Shown: positions 53,441 to 64,000, numbered from the stretch's first letter. The stretch is 64,000 nucleotides of DNA from Neorhizobium sp. SOG26 (GCF_003491345.1 NZ_CP025512.1:1798001-1862000), one strand, 5' to 3'. Numbers and translations: made by a program. Notes: a model not told the origin generated them from the letters alone.

Positions 53441-53698
53441 TGCTTCCTCCTAAGCCGCTGGAAGCCATCGAGGCTCTTCATGGAGCTCCGTTCACGTAGC
53501 GGCGTCAGGACTAGAACGTAAAACAGGCGCCGCCCGCTTCCAGTTCAACGCCCCTGAGTATGCCATCAATGCCAATGCGCCGCAAATGCAGGCGCTGTGG
53601 CCGTGCCCGGCTTGATGCGTGAGCCACCTGCCATAGATGCCGCAGGAACGGCGACAGCATCCGCAGTCGGCGCCAGGGTGAAAGGAAGCCACGTGAAC

Positions 53699-54799
53699 AT
53701 GCTGCGTCTGCTGAAACAGGAACGACTTCTGGTCCTGGCCTTTGCCGTCTGCCTTGTCGCCTACGTGACCGAACACGCGGTGCTCGAAGGTGGCCAGCTT
53801 GTTTCTGCAATCGCAGCCGCGGCCCTGGTGGTTGTCATCATCTTGGCCTCGACGCGCGTCGCCTACCATGCGGAGGTGCTCGCCCACAAAGTCGGTGATC
53901 CTTACGGCACGATGATCCTGACATTGTCGGCCGTCGCGGTGGAAGTGCTGATCCTGGCGATCATGATGAGCAGCACGTCTTCACCGACGCTTGTGAGGGA
54001 CACGATCTACTCGGCCGTGATGCTCGACATCAACGGGATCCTTGGCCTTGCCGCGCTCCTCGGCGGTCTCCGGCACGGCGAGCAGGATTACAACGATGAT
54101 TCCAGCCGCACCTACAGCGTGATGATCCTGACCGCCATGGGCATCTCGATGCTCGTGCCGGAATTCATCCCGGCGGCAAAGTGGCACTATTATTCCGCCT
54201 TCACCATCTGCGCCATGATCGCGCTCTACGCCGTCTTCCTGAAGATGCAGGTCGGTCCGCACAGCTACTTCTTCAGCTACACCTATCCCCGGACGCGTCC
54301 AGCCGTCGGCGGTGGCCCTCCGCCTGAAAAGGAGGCCGAGCAGGAGCCGGCAGCGGTCTCGATCGGTGTCATCCTCGTCGGCGTGTTGATCATCGGTTTC
54401 CTCGCCGAATTCATGTCCGCCTTTCTCAACACGGGGCTCGAAGGCACCGGCGCGCCGCCCGCACTCATGGCCGTCGTGGTGGCGGCAATTTCCGCCGCAC
54501 CCGAGATCATGACCGCGCTACGGGCTGCGCTTCGCAACCGCATGCAGTCGGTCGTCAACATCGCGCTGGGTGCGTCCCTTTCCACCGTCATCCTGACCGT
54601 GCCGATCATGGAGGCGATCGCGCTCTACAGCGGCCAGCCCTTCATCATGGCCATGAGCCCGGTGCAGACGGTGATGGTGGCGATCACCCTGGTCGTGGCG
54701 GCGATCAACCTCAATGACGGCCAGACGAACGCGATCGAGGGCATGACGCACTTCGTTCTCTTCGCCACCTTCGTGATGTTGACGATGCTTGGCCTCTGA
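53699..54799 (+). CDS. chaA: Calcium:proton antiporter, ChaA/Cax family
   Basis: 366 aa, about eleven membrane segments. The two cation-binding alpha-repeats are visible: GTMILTLSAVAVEVLILAIMM (with Glu) in the first half, and VVVAAISAAPEIMTALRAALRNRMQSVVNIALGASL in the second, as in CaCA/ChaA exchangers. It exports Ca2+ or Na+/K+ in exchange for protons. Start ATG 53699 after AAAGGAAG; GTG 53693 is possible. The family would allow cytoplasmic alkaline or Ca2+ control. Confidence 0.9.
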   Translation: MLRLLKQERLLVLAFAVCLVAYVTEHAVLEGGQLVSAIAAAALVVVIILASTRVAYHAEVLAHKVGDPYGTMILTLSAVAVEVLILAIMMSSTSSPTLVRDTIYSAVMLDINGILGLAALLGGLRHGEQDYNDDSSRTYSVMILTAMGISMLVPEFIPAAKWHYYSAFTICAMIALYAVFLKMQVGPHSYFFSYTYPRTRPAVGGGPPPEKEAEQEPAAVSIGVILVGVLIIGFLAEFMSAFLNTGLEGTGAPPALMAVVVAAISAAPEIMTALRAALRNRMQSVVNIALGASLSTVILTVPIMEAIALYSGQPFIMAMSPVQTVMVAITLVVAAINLNDGQTNAIEGMTHFVLFATFVMLTMLGL

Positions 54800-54898
54800 C
54801 GCTTTGCGATTCACGATCAAGCACTTACTGCGCGGAACGGAATCAAAAAGAGAAGACGTTGAATCATCACCTGAACTGTGCATGTTACCGCCAGGCTT

Positions 54899-54926
54899 GA
54901 GGTTGCCTTGCGAACACTGCAACCTC
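54899..54926 (+). promoter_or_regulatory. Stem-loop upstream of the MetE-like gene
   Basis: GAGGTTGC / GCAACCTC, 8 perfect pairs, 12-base loop, ending 35 bases before the start at 54962. It is not followed by a T-run, so it is not a standard terminator. I do not recognise a SAM-II riboswitch here. Confidence 0.4.
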
Positions 54927-54961
54927 CCCCGAATCGCCGAATGGAAAGAATGGAGGAACCA

Positions 54962-56080
54962 GTGTCCACACCCCCCTACAGAGCCGATCACGTTGGATCG
55001 CTGTTGCGCCCTGCTGCGGTCAAGGAAGCACGCAAGAAGTTCTACGAAGAAAAGAGCATCTCGGCGGACGAACTGAAGGCCGTTGAAGACGAAGGCATTC
55101 GCGAGCTCGTGAAGCTGCAGGAAAGCGTTGGCCTGAAGGTCGTCACCGACGGCGAAGCGCGCCGCCACTTCTGGCACTACGACTTCCTCGGCCTGCTGGA
55201 CGGCATGGAATTCGTGACCCGCGAAGCCCACAAGGGCGTTACCTTCCATGGCGTCAAGCTGCCGCCGACCTTCCCGACCATCAACGGCAAGCTCGACTTC
55301 CCGGACAACCATCCGCATCTGGAGCACTTCAAGTTCCTGGCAGCGAACACCAACGTCACCCCGAAAATCTCGATCCCCGGCCCGAGCGTTGCGCATTACC
55401 GCACCGCCAAGGAGGACATCCACGTTCCGGAATACCAGGACGTCGAGGTGCTGTTTGCCGATCTGGCCAAGACCTACGCCAAGGCTGTCCAGAAGTTCTA
55501 CGAAGCCGGCTGCCGCTACCTGCAGATGGACGACATTTATTTCGCCTATCTCGGCGACGAAAAGCAGCGCGCGATGAAGCGTGAGGAAGGTTTTGATCCG
55601 GACTGGCTGATCCAGAAATATGCCTGGATGATGCACGAAGCGATCAAGGACCGCCCGAAGGACATGCTGATCGGCATGCATATGTGCCGCGGCAACTTCC
55701 GCTCCACCTGGGCGGCAGAAGGCGGTTACGATGCAGCTGCAGACGCGATCTTCAACCACACTGGCGTCGACATGTTCTTCATGGAATACGACACCGAACG
55801 CGCCGGTGGCCTGCAGCCGCTCAGCCTGCTCCAGAAGGGCTCCAAGCAGCGCGTCTACCCCGGCTTCATCACCACCAAGACCGGTGAACTGGAAAGCCTG
55901 GATTCGCTGCGCCGTCATTTTGATGAAGCATCGAAATATGTCGATCTCGACCAGCTCGGCATCGCGCCGCAGTGCGGTTTTGCCTCCACCGAGGAAGGCA
56001 ACTCGATCACCGAGGACGACCAGAAGCGCAAGCTGGAGCTCGTCGTGAAGACCGCCGAAGCCATCTGGGGTTCGGTCTGA
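54962..56080 (+). CDS. Cobalamin-independent methionine synthase-like methyltransferase
   Basis: 372 aa, corresponding to the C-terminal catalytic half of MetE (the YxjG/YxjH type). Opening YRADHVGSLLRPAAVKEAR is the family's signature, followed by TDGEARRHFWHYDFLG, LQMDDIYFAYL, HMCRGNFRSTW (zinc-binding His and Cys) and the late LGIAPQCGFAST with a second Cys. The methyl donor and acceptor cannot be read from sequence. GTG 54962 is five bases after GGAGG and gives the correct N-terminus. Confidence 0.9.
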   Translation: MSTPPYRADHVGSLLRPAAVKEARKKFYEEKSISADELKAVEDEGIRELVKLQESVGLKVVTDGEARRHFWHYDFLGLLDGMEFVTREAHKGVTFHGVKLPPTFPTINGKLDFPDNHPHLEHFKFLAANTNVTPKISIPGPSVAHYRTAKEDIHVPEYQDVEVLFADLAKTYAKAVQKFYEAGCRYLQMDDIYFAYLGDEKQRAMKREEGFDPDWLIQKYAWMMHEAIKDRPKDMLIGMHMCRGNFRSTWAAEGGYDAAADAIFNHTGVDMFFMEYDTERAGGLQPLSLLQKGSKQRVYPGFITTKTGELESLDSLRRHFDEASKYVDLDQLGIAPQCGFASTEEGNSITEDDQKRKLELVVKTAEAIWGSV

Positions 56081-56248
56081 TCCATTCCCTGCCGCCGGTT
56101 TCGCACCGGCGGCAGTCTCCCTCTCCCATCCTGACTTATTGTTGATCGGCACGTGTGCTGCAGTCGGGACGGATCGCCCTAGATGACGATCATCGCCTGC
56201 TCCCCTTCCCCTTTGGGCGAGCACCGGGTCATCCAAGGGAGGATCACG

Positions 56249-57517
56249 ATGAAACGCCTCAACAGACTTTTCACCGGCTCTGCCATCGCCGCTGTACTCT
56301 TCGTGACAGCTGTTTTCGCGCAAACGCAGGGCACTGCGCCCGCGGCGGGCGCGCAAACCTCCCAGGCAGGCAAACCCGCCGAAACGAAACAGCCGAACGC
56401 GCGCAACCAGAAACCGGCCTTTGCCGGCCAGACGCGTGCGCCGCAGCCGCCGGACATGGTGAAGATCAGCCACGAGGTCGTGGCTGACAACCTGCCGCAT
56501 CTGTGGTCGATGGAATTCCTACCTGACGGGCGCATGCTGGTGACCGCCAAGGCGGGGGCCATGCATATCATCGGAAAGGACGGCAAGGCCGGTCCGGACA
56601 TCGAAGGCGTACCGAAGGTTCTGGCACGAGGCCAGGCTGGCCTTCTCGACGTCGCGCTTGCCCCAGATTTCGAAACCAGCGGGATGATCTTCTTTTCCTT
56701 CTCGGAGGATCGGGAAGACGGTAACGGCACCTCGGTGGCGTCCGCCAAGCTCGTGCCGGACGAGGCTGGCGGCGGCAAATTGGAGGACGTGAAGGTCATC
56801 TTCCGGCAGATGCCGAGTTATGACGGCAACAACCATTTTGGCTCTCGCCTCGTCTTCGGCCCGCAGAACGAGCTTTACGTGACGGTCGGCGAGCGGTCGG
56901 ACCCTGAGCCGCGTGTCCAGGCGCAGGATCTGGCAAGCGGGCTTGGCAAGGTCTTCCGCGTCGACATGGATGGCAAGGCATTGCCCGACAATCCGTTCGT
57001 TGGTCAGGACGACGCGCTGCCGGAGATCTGGTCGCTCGGCCATCGCAACATGCAGGCCGCAACGCTTGATGGCCAGGGACGGCTGTGGACGGTGGAGCAC
57101 GGCCCTCGCGGCGGTGACGAACTGAACCGCCCCGAGCCGGGCAAGAATTATGGCTGGCCGGAAGTCACCTACGGTCTGGAGTATAGCGGCAAGCCGGTCG
57201 GAAAGGGCATCACCCAGAACGCGCATACCGAGCAGCCGGTCTATTACTGGGATCCGGTCATCGCACCATCTGGCATGGCCTATTATGATGCCGACGCCGT
57301 TCCCGAATGGAAAGGCGCGTTCCTTGTTGGCGGCCTCGTCAGCCAGGGTGTGGTGGTGATCCACATGGATGGCGAGAAGGTGAAATACGAGGAGCGCGTG
57401 CCGCTCGAGGCGCGCATACGGGACGTGAAGGTTGGTCCGGATGGTGCAGTGTATGCCGTTACCGAACAGCGCGGCGGCGGCAAATCGACCATCCTGCGCC
57501 TGACGAAGGCGTCGTAG
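56249..57517 (+). CDS. PQQ-dependent sugar dehydrogenase (soluble type)
   Basis: 422 aa with signal peptide (IAAVLFVTAVFA-Q). A low-complexity linker (about residues 30-75) precedes a six-bladed beta-propeller: LWSMEFLPDGRMLVTAKAG, GQAGLLDVALAPDF, NNHFGSRLVFGPQNELYVTVGER, SLGHRNMQAATLDGQGRLWTVEHGPRGGDELN and NYGWPEVTYG. This is the periplasmic aldose dehydrogenase (Asd) family; it needs PQQ and calcium. No pqq genes are in the window. Start at 56249 with AAGGGAGG upstream. Terminator follows. Confidence 0.92.
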   Translation: MKRLNRLFTGSAIAAVLFVTAVFAQTQGTAPAAGAQTSQAGKPAETKQPNARNQKPAFAGQTRAPQPPDMVKISHEVVADNLPHLWSMEFLPDGRMLVTAKAGAMHIIGKDGKAGPDIEGVPKVLARGQAGLLDVALAPDFETSGMIFFSFSEDREDGNGTSVASAKLVPDEAGGGKLEDVKVIFRQMPSYDGNNHFGSRLVFGPQNELYVTVGERSDPEPRVQAQDLASGLGKVFRVDMDGKALPDNPFVGQDDALPEIWSLGHRNMQAATLDGQGRLWTVEHGPRGGDELNRPEPGKNYGWPEVTYGLEYSGKPVGKGITQNAHTEQPVYYWDPVIAPSGMAYYDADAVPEWKGAFLVGGLVSQGVVVIHMDGEKVKYEERVPLEARIRDVKVGPDGAVYAVTEQRGGGKSTILRLTKAS

Positions 57518-57528
57518 ACCTCAAACGC

Positions 57529-57554
57529 AAAAGCCCGCCGCTCGGCGGGCTTTT
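57529..57554. terminator. Bidirectional terminator
   Basis: AAAAGCCCGCCG / CGGCGGGCTTTT with a two-base loop; shared with the convergent aminotransferase gene. Confidence 0.93.
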
Positions 57555-57577
57555 GTCTTCTTGATGAAGTGTGTCGG

Positions 57578-59405
<1,828 letters not shown>

Positions 59406-59621
59406 ATGGCCGAAACTGGCACTGTAAAATTCTTCAATACCGACAAGGGCTTTGGCTTCATCAAGCCTGATAACGGTGGCGCCGATATCTTCGTTCACAT
59501 CTCTGCCGTACAGGCTTCCGGTCTGTCCGGTCTGTCTGAAAACCAGAAAGTGAGCTTCGACACGGAACCGGATCGTCGTGGCAAAGGCCCCAAGGCCGTA
59601 AACCTGCAGATCGCTGGTTAA
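59406..59621 (+). CDS. Cold-shock domain protein
   Basis: 71 aa, an OB-fold single-strand nucleic acid binding protein. The RNP1 motif KGFGFIKPD and RNP2 motif DIFVHISAV are intact. Size and sequence (opening ETGTVKFFNTD) fit CspA-type proteins. AAAAGGACC lies before the ATG, and a hairpin (CTGTCC/GGACAG) ends just ahead of it, which may control access. Followed by a terminator. Confidence 0.95.
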   Translation: MAETGTVKFFNTDKGFGFIKPDNGGADIFVHISAVQASGLSGLSENQKVSFDTEPDRRGKGPKAVNLQIAG

Positions 59622-59650
59622 GCCCACCAAGGCTTTCTATTCGAGTTGAA

Positions 59651-59675
59651 GCCCGGCAGCGATGCCGGGTTTTTT
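59651..59675 (+). terminator. Terminator after the cold-shock gene
   Basis: CCCGGCA / TGCCGGG with four-base loop, then TTTTTT. Confidence 0.92.
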
Positions 59676-59691
59676 CGCTCAGGTGGTAAGT

Positions 59692-60339
59692 TCAAAGCCC
59701 GCGAAGGAACGGGTTCTCACGGCGCTCATCGCCGATCCGGCTCCCTGGCCCGTGGCCACAGATGAAGCCGACGTCGTCGCCGAGTGGCAGGACCTTGTCG
59801 CGGATCGACGCCAACAATGTCTGGTGATCGCCGCCCGGAAGATCCGTTCGGCCAATCGAGCCATTGAACAGCACGTCGCCAAGGTGGGCGAAGTTCTGCG
59901 CGCGGTTAAAGAATATGACATGCCCGGGTGCATGGCCGGGGCAATGGAAGACTTCGAACTCGTGCTCGCCAAAGGAGACCTTGTCTCCCTCGTTCAGCCA
60001 CCGATCCGGCACGAGGTTCCGAACGCTCATGCTGACGCCGAACTTCTCGGCCTGCATTTCGAGCCGCTCCAGCAAAGGCAGGTCTGCTTCGTGCGGGCCG
60101 ACAACGCTGAGACCTAGCACCTCCCGCAGTTCGTCTGCTCCTCCCGCGTGATCGATATGACCATGGGTCAGCCATATCTCCTTCAGGGTAATCCCGTTCT
60201 GCCGCACCGTTTCCACGATCGTAGGCACATCTCCGCCTGGATCAATGACAACACCTTCCTCGGTCTCGTCATCGAACAGGATCGTGCAGTTCTGTTGGAA
60301 TGGCGTTACGGGAATGATTCCGGCTTGGAGCTTGCCCAT
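59692..60339 (-). CDS. MBL-fold hydrolase, glyoxalase II-like
   Basis: 215 aa metallo-beta-lactamase fold. THGHIDHAGG is the zinc motif (HxHxDH), with later ligands in FHCPGHAPGHVIF, LGDVLFNGSIGRTDLPGGD and FICGHGPGS. The short size and GSIGRTD segment match the YcbL/GloC type of glyoxalase II-like enzymes that hydrolyse S-lactoylglutathione. The start ATG is weakly supported. It is convergent with the cold-shock gene. Confidence 0.9.
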   Translation of the reverse strand: MGKLQAGIIPVTPFQQNCTILFDDETEEGVVIDPGGDVPTIVETVRQNGITLKEIWLTHGHIDHAGGADELREVLGLSVVGPHEADLPLLERLEMQAEKFGVSMSVRNLVPDRWLNEGDKVSFGEHEFEVFHCPGHAPGHVIFFNRAQNFAHLGDVLFNGSIGRTDLPGGDHQTLLASIRDKVLPLGDDVGFICGHGPGSRIGDERRENPFLRGL

Positions 60340-60408
60340 GATACCTCGGTTAACTGAAGGACTGTCCGAGGGTATAACGCTAAACAGCGGGCGTTACAGC
60401 CGAAATAA

Positions 60409-60618
60409 TCAGTCGACGATGGCAGCGGTCATGTAGCTTGCTTCGGCATTCACCGGCGGCGCCAGCGAGACGGTCGCGAGCAGGAATGCGGCAACTGCGA
60501 TCTTTACGGTGAACACGGTAATCAGGACACCCTTCAAAGGATGAGCCGCGTTCGCCTTTTCAGCACCGATCGGGGGCATGGCAGCGAAGGTCGGGCCGTT
60601 CATCGTTGAGGTGGTCAT
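60409..60618 (-). CDS. Small membrane protein (69 aa)
   Basis: A short protein with one membrane segment (GVLITVFTVKIAVAAFLLATVSLAP, about residues 27-51) and short polar ends. It is most likely inserted in the inner membrane. Start taken at ATG 60618, because GGAG lies seven bases upstream; ATG 60624 is too close to it. Convergent with none; the nearest gene upstream is the divergent MarR gene. Family not recognised. Confidence 0.6.
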   Translation of the reverse strand: MTTSTMNGPTFAAMPPIGAEKANAAHPLKGVLITVFTVKIAVAAFLLATVSLAPPVNAEASYMTAAIVD

Positions 60619-60849
60619 TGTCATTCTCCAGTGTCGTTCGGCTGATTTAATGGCCGGACGGGCCAAAGGTTCCGCAATCCATCTTGTTCTTTGGTAGCGG
60701 CTTCTGCTTCCGGTTCTTGTGCGATTCCAAAATGATGTTGATTGTTCTTGTCGTTCGGGTTTTATGGCGGACGACGGGTTCGGCATGCGAGAGCCCGGCA
60801 CAATGAACCTCGGCTCTTGGTCGGGGCGGACAGTCGAAAGGGAATGCGA

Positions 60850-61365
60850 GTGGCGCGCGCAACGGCGGTCAAACCCGTCAAGAAGGTCCTGCCGCCAATG
60901 CCGGTGGTTGACGAGGCACGCATCGACTTCGAGACGATCGAGCTTCTGTTTTTCGCCTACCGGGATTTCGTTTCCGATCCGGATGCGATCCTGTCGAGGA
61001 TCGGCATGGGCCGCGCCCATCACCGCGTCGTGTATTTCGTCTGCCGCCAGCCGGGTATGATGGTGACAGATCTTCTGGATATACTGCAGATCACCAAGCA
61101 GAGCCTTGCACGCGTGCTGAAGCAGTTGATCGAGCTGGGCTACATCCGGCAGATGGCTGGTGCCAAGGATCGACGGCAACGCCGGCTCTATCCCACGCTT
61201 GCAGGCCGCGAACTGGCACTTGCCCTTTCGGAACCGCAATCGCGGCGTATAGCCAATGCGATGGAATCGATGACCCCGGAAGGCGTTGCTGCGGTCAAGG
61301 AATTCCTGAGACGCATGCGCGGACGCGACGAGGCTCTGGGACCCATCGACGCTGATATGGATTGA
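60850..61365 (+). CDS. petP: MarR family regulator (PetP type)
   Basis: 171 aa from GTG 60850; ATG 60844 is an alternative that would leave no spacing to its GGGA. MarR fold: RAHHRVVYFVCRQPGMMVTDLLDILQITKQSLARVLKQLIELGYIRQMAGAKDRRQRRLYPT, with the wing DRRQRR. Order MarR-OmpR-regulator is that of petP-petR in Rhodobacter and rhizobia. Eighteen bases to the next gene, so a three-gene operon with the histidine kinase. Confidence 0.85.
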   Translation: MARATAVKPVKKVLPPMPVVDEARIDFETIELLFFAYRDFVSDPDAILSRIGMGRAHHRVVYFVCRQPGMMVTDLLDILQITKQSLARVLKQLIELGYIRQMAGAKDRRQRRLYPTLAGRELALALSEPQSRRIANAMESMTPEGVAAVKEFLRRMRGRDEALGPIDADMD

Positions 61366-61383
61366 TAAGTTGGAGTCGGGATC

Positions 61384-62082
61384 ATGACGAAAGCACCACC
61401 CTCCGATGACGCCCCCCATCTTCTGATCGTCGACGACGACACCCGCATTCGCGACCTGTTGAACCGCTACCTGATGGAACAGGGTTTTCGTGTGACGGTC
61501 GCCGGTGACGCGGCGGAAGCACGACGAAAGCTTGCGGGCCTCAACTTCGACCTCCTGATCCTCGACGTGATGATGCCTGGTGAATCCGGCCTGTCGCTCA
61601 CCCAGTCCCTGTACCAGGACAAGACGGTGCCGGTCATCCTGCTCACCGCCCGCGCCGAGGCCGACTCGCGCATAGCAGGCCTGGAAGCCGGTGCCGATGA
61701 CTACCTGTCGAAACCCTTCGACCCGCGAGAACTGGTGCTGCGCATCAACAACATCCTGCGTCGCAGCGCGTCCGCCGATGCGCCGAAGATCGAGCAGGTC
61801 ATGTTCGGTCCCTTCACCTTCTCCATTCCGCGCAAGGAGCTGCGCAAGGCAGCCGAGACGATCCGGCTCACCGACCGCGAGCAGGAGATCATGCTGCTCT
61901 TTGCGCTGCGTGCCGGCGACACGATCCCGCGCCACGAGCTGATTGGTGACGATGCAGAAGTCGGAGAGCGCACCATCGACGTGCAGATCAATCGTCTGCG
62001 CCGCAAGATCGAGGAGGATCCGGCCAACCCGCTCTACCTCCAGACGGTACGCGGCATCGGTTATCGCCTGAGCATAGATTGA
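61384..62082 (+). CDS. petR: OmpR-type response regulator (PetR type)
   Basis: 232 aa. Receiver domain: LIVDDDTRIRD (acid pair), LLILDVMMPG (phosphoacceptor Asp, about residue 61), LLTARAE and DDYLSKPFDPREL (conserved Lys). The C-terminal winged helix ends RTIDVQINRLRRKIEEDPANPLYLQTVRGIGYRL. It is probably phosphorylated by the kinase encoded 31 bases downstream. PetR is required for the bc1 operon in Rhodobacter; the regulon here is unknown. Confidence 0.92.
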   Translation: MTKAPPSDDAPHLLIVDDDTRIRDLLNRYLMEQGFRVTVAGDAAEARRKLAGLNFDLLILDVMMPGESGLSLTQSLYQDKTVPVILLTARAEADSRIAGLEAGADDYLSKPFDPRELVLRINNILRRSASADAPKIEQVMFGPFTFSIPRKELRKAAETIRLTDREQEIMLLFALRAGDTIPRHELIGDDAEVGERTIDVQINRLRRKIEEDPANPLYLQTVRGIGYRLSID

Positions 62083-62113
62083 TCGGGCTCAGCATGAGAG
62101 AGCGACTTCCAGG

Positions 62114-63493
62114 ATGGCACTGTTCGACGGACTGAAGCGAGACATGGAGCGCCTGACGCTTCCCGGCTGGCGCCCGTTCATCCGCTGGCTCCGTCACTAT
62201 CTGCCGACCGGTCTCTACACCCGATCGCTGCTCATCGTCATCCTTCCGATGCTGTTGTTGCAGGCGGTCGTCGCCGCCGTTTTCATGGAGCGGCACTGGC
62301 GTATTGTTACCGAGCGCCTGTCTGAAGGCACGGTCCGCGATATCGCGGCGATCATCGACATCATCCGCGACTACCCGCAGGATGCCAACTACAGCGCCAT
62401 CCGGCGCATCGCCAACCAGTCGCTGAACCTGTCGCTCATGGTGGAGCCACAGGGCGAGCTGCCGCAGCCGCGACCCCGCCCCTATTTCTCCATCCTGGAT
62501 GACATCCTCGCTGAACAGATCAGGCGCCAGATCAAGCTGCCGTTCTGGATCGACACGGTTGGTGACATTCGCCTGGTCGAGATCCGCATCAAGCTTGACG
62601 AGCGGGTGCTGCGCGTCTTTGTCCGGCGCGGCTCCACCTATGCGTCGAACACGCATATCTTCCTTGTTTGGATGGTGGGCGCGGCTTGCGTCCTTGCTGC
62701 CATCTCCGTTCTTTTCCTGCGCGGCCAGATCCGCCCGATCCTTTCCCTGGCGCGTGCCGCCGAAAGCTTCGGCAAGGGCCAGAAGACGGAAGGTTTCTCG
62801 CCGCGTGGCGCCGTCGAAATCCGGCGCGCCGGCCTTGCCTTCATCCTCATGCGCGAACGCATAGAGCGGCAGATGGAGCAGCGCACGGCGATGCTTGCCG
62901 GCATCAGCCATGACCTGAGGACCGTGCTCACGCGCCTCAAGCTGCAACTTGCCCTCGCCGGCGACAAGCCGGAGCTTTCCGGCATGGCGCAGGATGTCGA
63001 CGACATGCAGTCGATGCTGGAAGGTTACCTTGCCTTCGCCAAGGGCGAGTCGGAAGAGGATGTCGGCCAACTGCGCCTCAGCGAGCTTCTCGCCAAGCTG
63101 CAGTCGGATTTCGCAATCCACGGCAAGGTCATGACCTATGAGATCGAAGGCGAGGACGAGATCGCCGTGAGGCCGAACGCCTTTACCCGCCTAGTCTCCA
63201 ACCTCGTCACGAATGCCGAACGTTATGCCCAGACCTTGCACATTGATGCCAAGCACAGCGCACGCTGGCTGACCCTGACGCTGGACGATGACGGCCCGGG
63301 CATCCCGCCTGAATCGCGCGAGGACGTATTCAAGCCATTCCACCGGCTGGACGAGGCACGCAACCTCAACGCATCCGGAACGGGGTTGGGCTTGTCCATC
63401 GCACGCGATATTGCGGCGGCACATGGGGGCAATGTGACGCTTGCCACGAGCCCCAAGGGCGGGCTGCGGGCAGTGATCCGCATCCCGGCCTGA
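62114..63493 (+). CDS. Sensor histidine kinase (EnvZ-like)
   Basis: 459 aa, two membrane segments (about residues 37-57 and 184-205) around a periplasmic sensor loop, HAMP linker, then HisKA with the phosphorylated His in GISHDLRTVLTRLKLQL and an HATPase domain (LVSNLVTNAERYAQ for the N box, DDGPGIPPE, GTGLGLSIARDIAAAHGG). It is the partner of the response regulator just upstream. No cofactor-binding motif in the sensor loop, so the signal is unknown. Confidence 0.92.
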   Translation: MALFDGLKRDMERLTLPGWRPFIRWLRHYLPTGLYTRSLLIVILPMLLLQAVVAAVFMERHWRIVTERLSEGTVRDIAAIIDIIRDYPQDANYSAIRRIANQSLNLSLMVEPQGELPQPRPRPYFSILDDILAEQIRRQIKLPFWIDTVGDIRLVEIRIKLDERVLRVFVRRGSTYASNTHIFLVWMVGAACVLAAISVLFLRGQIRPILSLARAAESFGKGQKTEGFSPRGAVEIRRAGLAFILMRERIERQMEQRTAMLAGISHDLRTVLTRLKLQLALAGDKPELSGMAQDVDDMQSMLEGYLAFAKGESEEDVGQLRLSELLAKLQSDFAIHGKVMTYEIEGEDEIAVRPNAFTRLVSNLVTNAERYAQTLHIDAKHSARWLTLTLDDDGPGIPPESREDVFKPFHRLDEARNLNASGTGLGLSIARDIAAAHGGNVTLATSPKGGLRAVIRIPA

Positions 63494-63500
63494 TCGGCGG

Positions 63501-63842
63501 CTACATCAGCTTCTTGCCGTTCGGCACCGGCCGTTCGACGGCCGCAAGCACGATCGCGCCCTGCTCATCCTCGAAGCCGAGCGTCAGCACTTCGGAGCGC
63601 ACGGGGCCGATCTGTCGGGGCGGAAAATTCACCACCGCCAGTACCTGCCGGCCAACAAGCGTCTCCGGCGTATAATGCACGGTGATCTGCGCCGATGACT
63701 TCTTGATGCCGATCTCGGCGCCGAAGTCGATCTTCAGCTTGTAGGCAGGCTTGCGCGCTTCCGGAAAGGGTTCGGCCTCGATGATCGTCCCGACACGGAT
63801 GTCGACCTTCTCGAAGTCGGCATAGGTAATCTCTTCAGACAT
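63501..63842 (-). CDS. csaA: tRNA-binding domain protein CsaA
   Basis: 113 aa, EMAP/tRNA-binding fold. Opening [35 protein letters not shown] and [26 protein letters not shown] are the family signature. Proposed roles are tRNA binding and chaperone activity in secretion. It lies eight bases after proC, on the same strand, and is convergent with the histidine kinase gene. Confidence 0.93.
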   Translation of the reverse strand: MSEEITYADFEKVDIRVGTIIEAEPFPEARKPAYKLKIDFGAEIGIKKSSAQITVHYTPETLVGRQVLAVVNFPPRQIGPVRSEVLTLGFEDEQGAIVLAAVERPVPNGKKLM

Positions 63843-63850
63843 GGAGCGGC

Positions 63851-64000
63851 TCAGCTTCCAAGCTCTTCGGCGCGCTTGCGCGCGGCTTCGATCGCCCTGT
63901 CGAACAGCGGCTGCATGCCATCGTCCGCCATCAGCACGCCAAGTGCGGCAGCGGTCGTGCCGTTGGGCGAGGTCACGTTCTGGCGAAGCTTGGATGCTTC
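63851..64000 (-). CDS. proC: Pyrroline-5-carboxylate reductase, C-terminal part
   Basis: The last 49 codons and TGA of proC; the rest is beyond the right edge. [19 protein letters not shown] is the typical ProC C-terminal motif, followed by the terminal helix [17 protein letters not shown]. The enzyme makes proline from pyrroline-5-carboxylate with NADPH. Co-transcribed with csaA. Confidence 0.9.
   Translation of the reverse strand, partial: EASKLRQNVTSPNGTTAAALGVLMADDGMQPLFDRAIEAARKRAEELGS

Noticed and set aside
54800..54961. SAM-II riboswitch upstream of the MetE-like gene
   Set aside because: The conserved pseudoknot sequence elements of SAM-II are not seen by eye; only a simple stem is present.

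Overview
The window is a piece of a Rhizobiaceae-type alphaproteobacterial chromosome (Rhizobium, Sinorhizobium/Ensifer, Agrobacterium or Shinella; the sequence alone does not separate them). The evidence is gene content and order: carA-yqeY-dnaG-rpoD, carB, greA-lpsB-lpsE-GT25-lrp-trxB-lsrB, a tandem AbcR-type sRNA pair after lsrB, a petP/petR-type regulator pair and high-GC codon use. No rRNA genes or CRISPR arrays were seen. One tRNA gene is present.

Bases 1 to about 17030 are accessory DNA. The left part (1-3097) holds small unknown genes on the minus strand, a GIY-YIG nuclease-like gene and gene-poor, repeat-containing, less GC-rich DNA. It is followed by a large unassigned protein with a C-terminal PD-(D/E)XK nuclease motif, whose 3' end is cut by a complete IS21-family element (4936-7429; istA, istB, perfect 32-bp inverted repeats, no target duplication). 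To the right lies a defective prophage. It has small and large terminase, then directly the tape measure and tail genes with no portal, protease or capsid genes, then a four-zinc-finger protein, a divergent pair of Arc-like regulators, small early genes, two excisionase-like HTH proteins and a tyrosine integrase that ends 38 bases from the 3' end of tRNA-Ile(CAU). The tRNA is the likely attachment site and the right edge of the accessory block.

Bases 17030-64000 are core chromosome. 17330-22845: a SIMPL-domain periplasmic protein, a secreted small protein, YjbQ, DUF1428, UV endonuclease UvsE, a proline-rich DUF930 envelope protein and a TetR-SMR efflux operon. 22922-28072: rpoD, dnaG and yqeY. 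28391-38601: the two carbamoyl-phosphate synthase genes, separated by three transporters (MATE, Tet-type MFS, Fsr-type MFS) and a zinc metallopeptidase. 38692-42658: an ArsR/SRPBCC operon and a UdgX plus radical-SAM DNA repair pair. 42902-49144: greA with a terminator-like hairpin in its leader, LPS core glycosyltransferases, lrp, thioredoxin reductase and LsrB. 49266-49591: two AbcR-like sRNAs. 49657-58780: ArsR, Old Yellow Enzyme, LysR and epimerase, Ca2+/H+ antiporter, MetE-like methyltransferase, PQQ sugar dehydrogenase and aspartate aminotransferase. 58781-64000: a cold-shock gene with a long structured leader, an MBL-fold hydrolase, the MarR/OmpR/histidine-kinase regulatory set, CsaA and the 3' end of proC.

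Many operons are separated by strong bidirectional hairpin terminators of the AAAAGCCCGCC type. Neighbouring genes often overlap by ATGA or TGATG, which indicates translational coupling.
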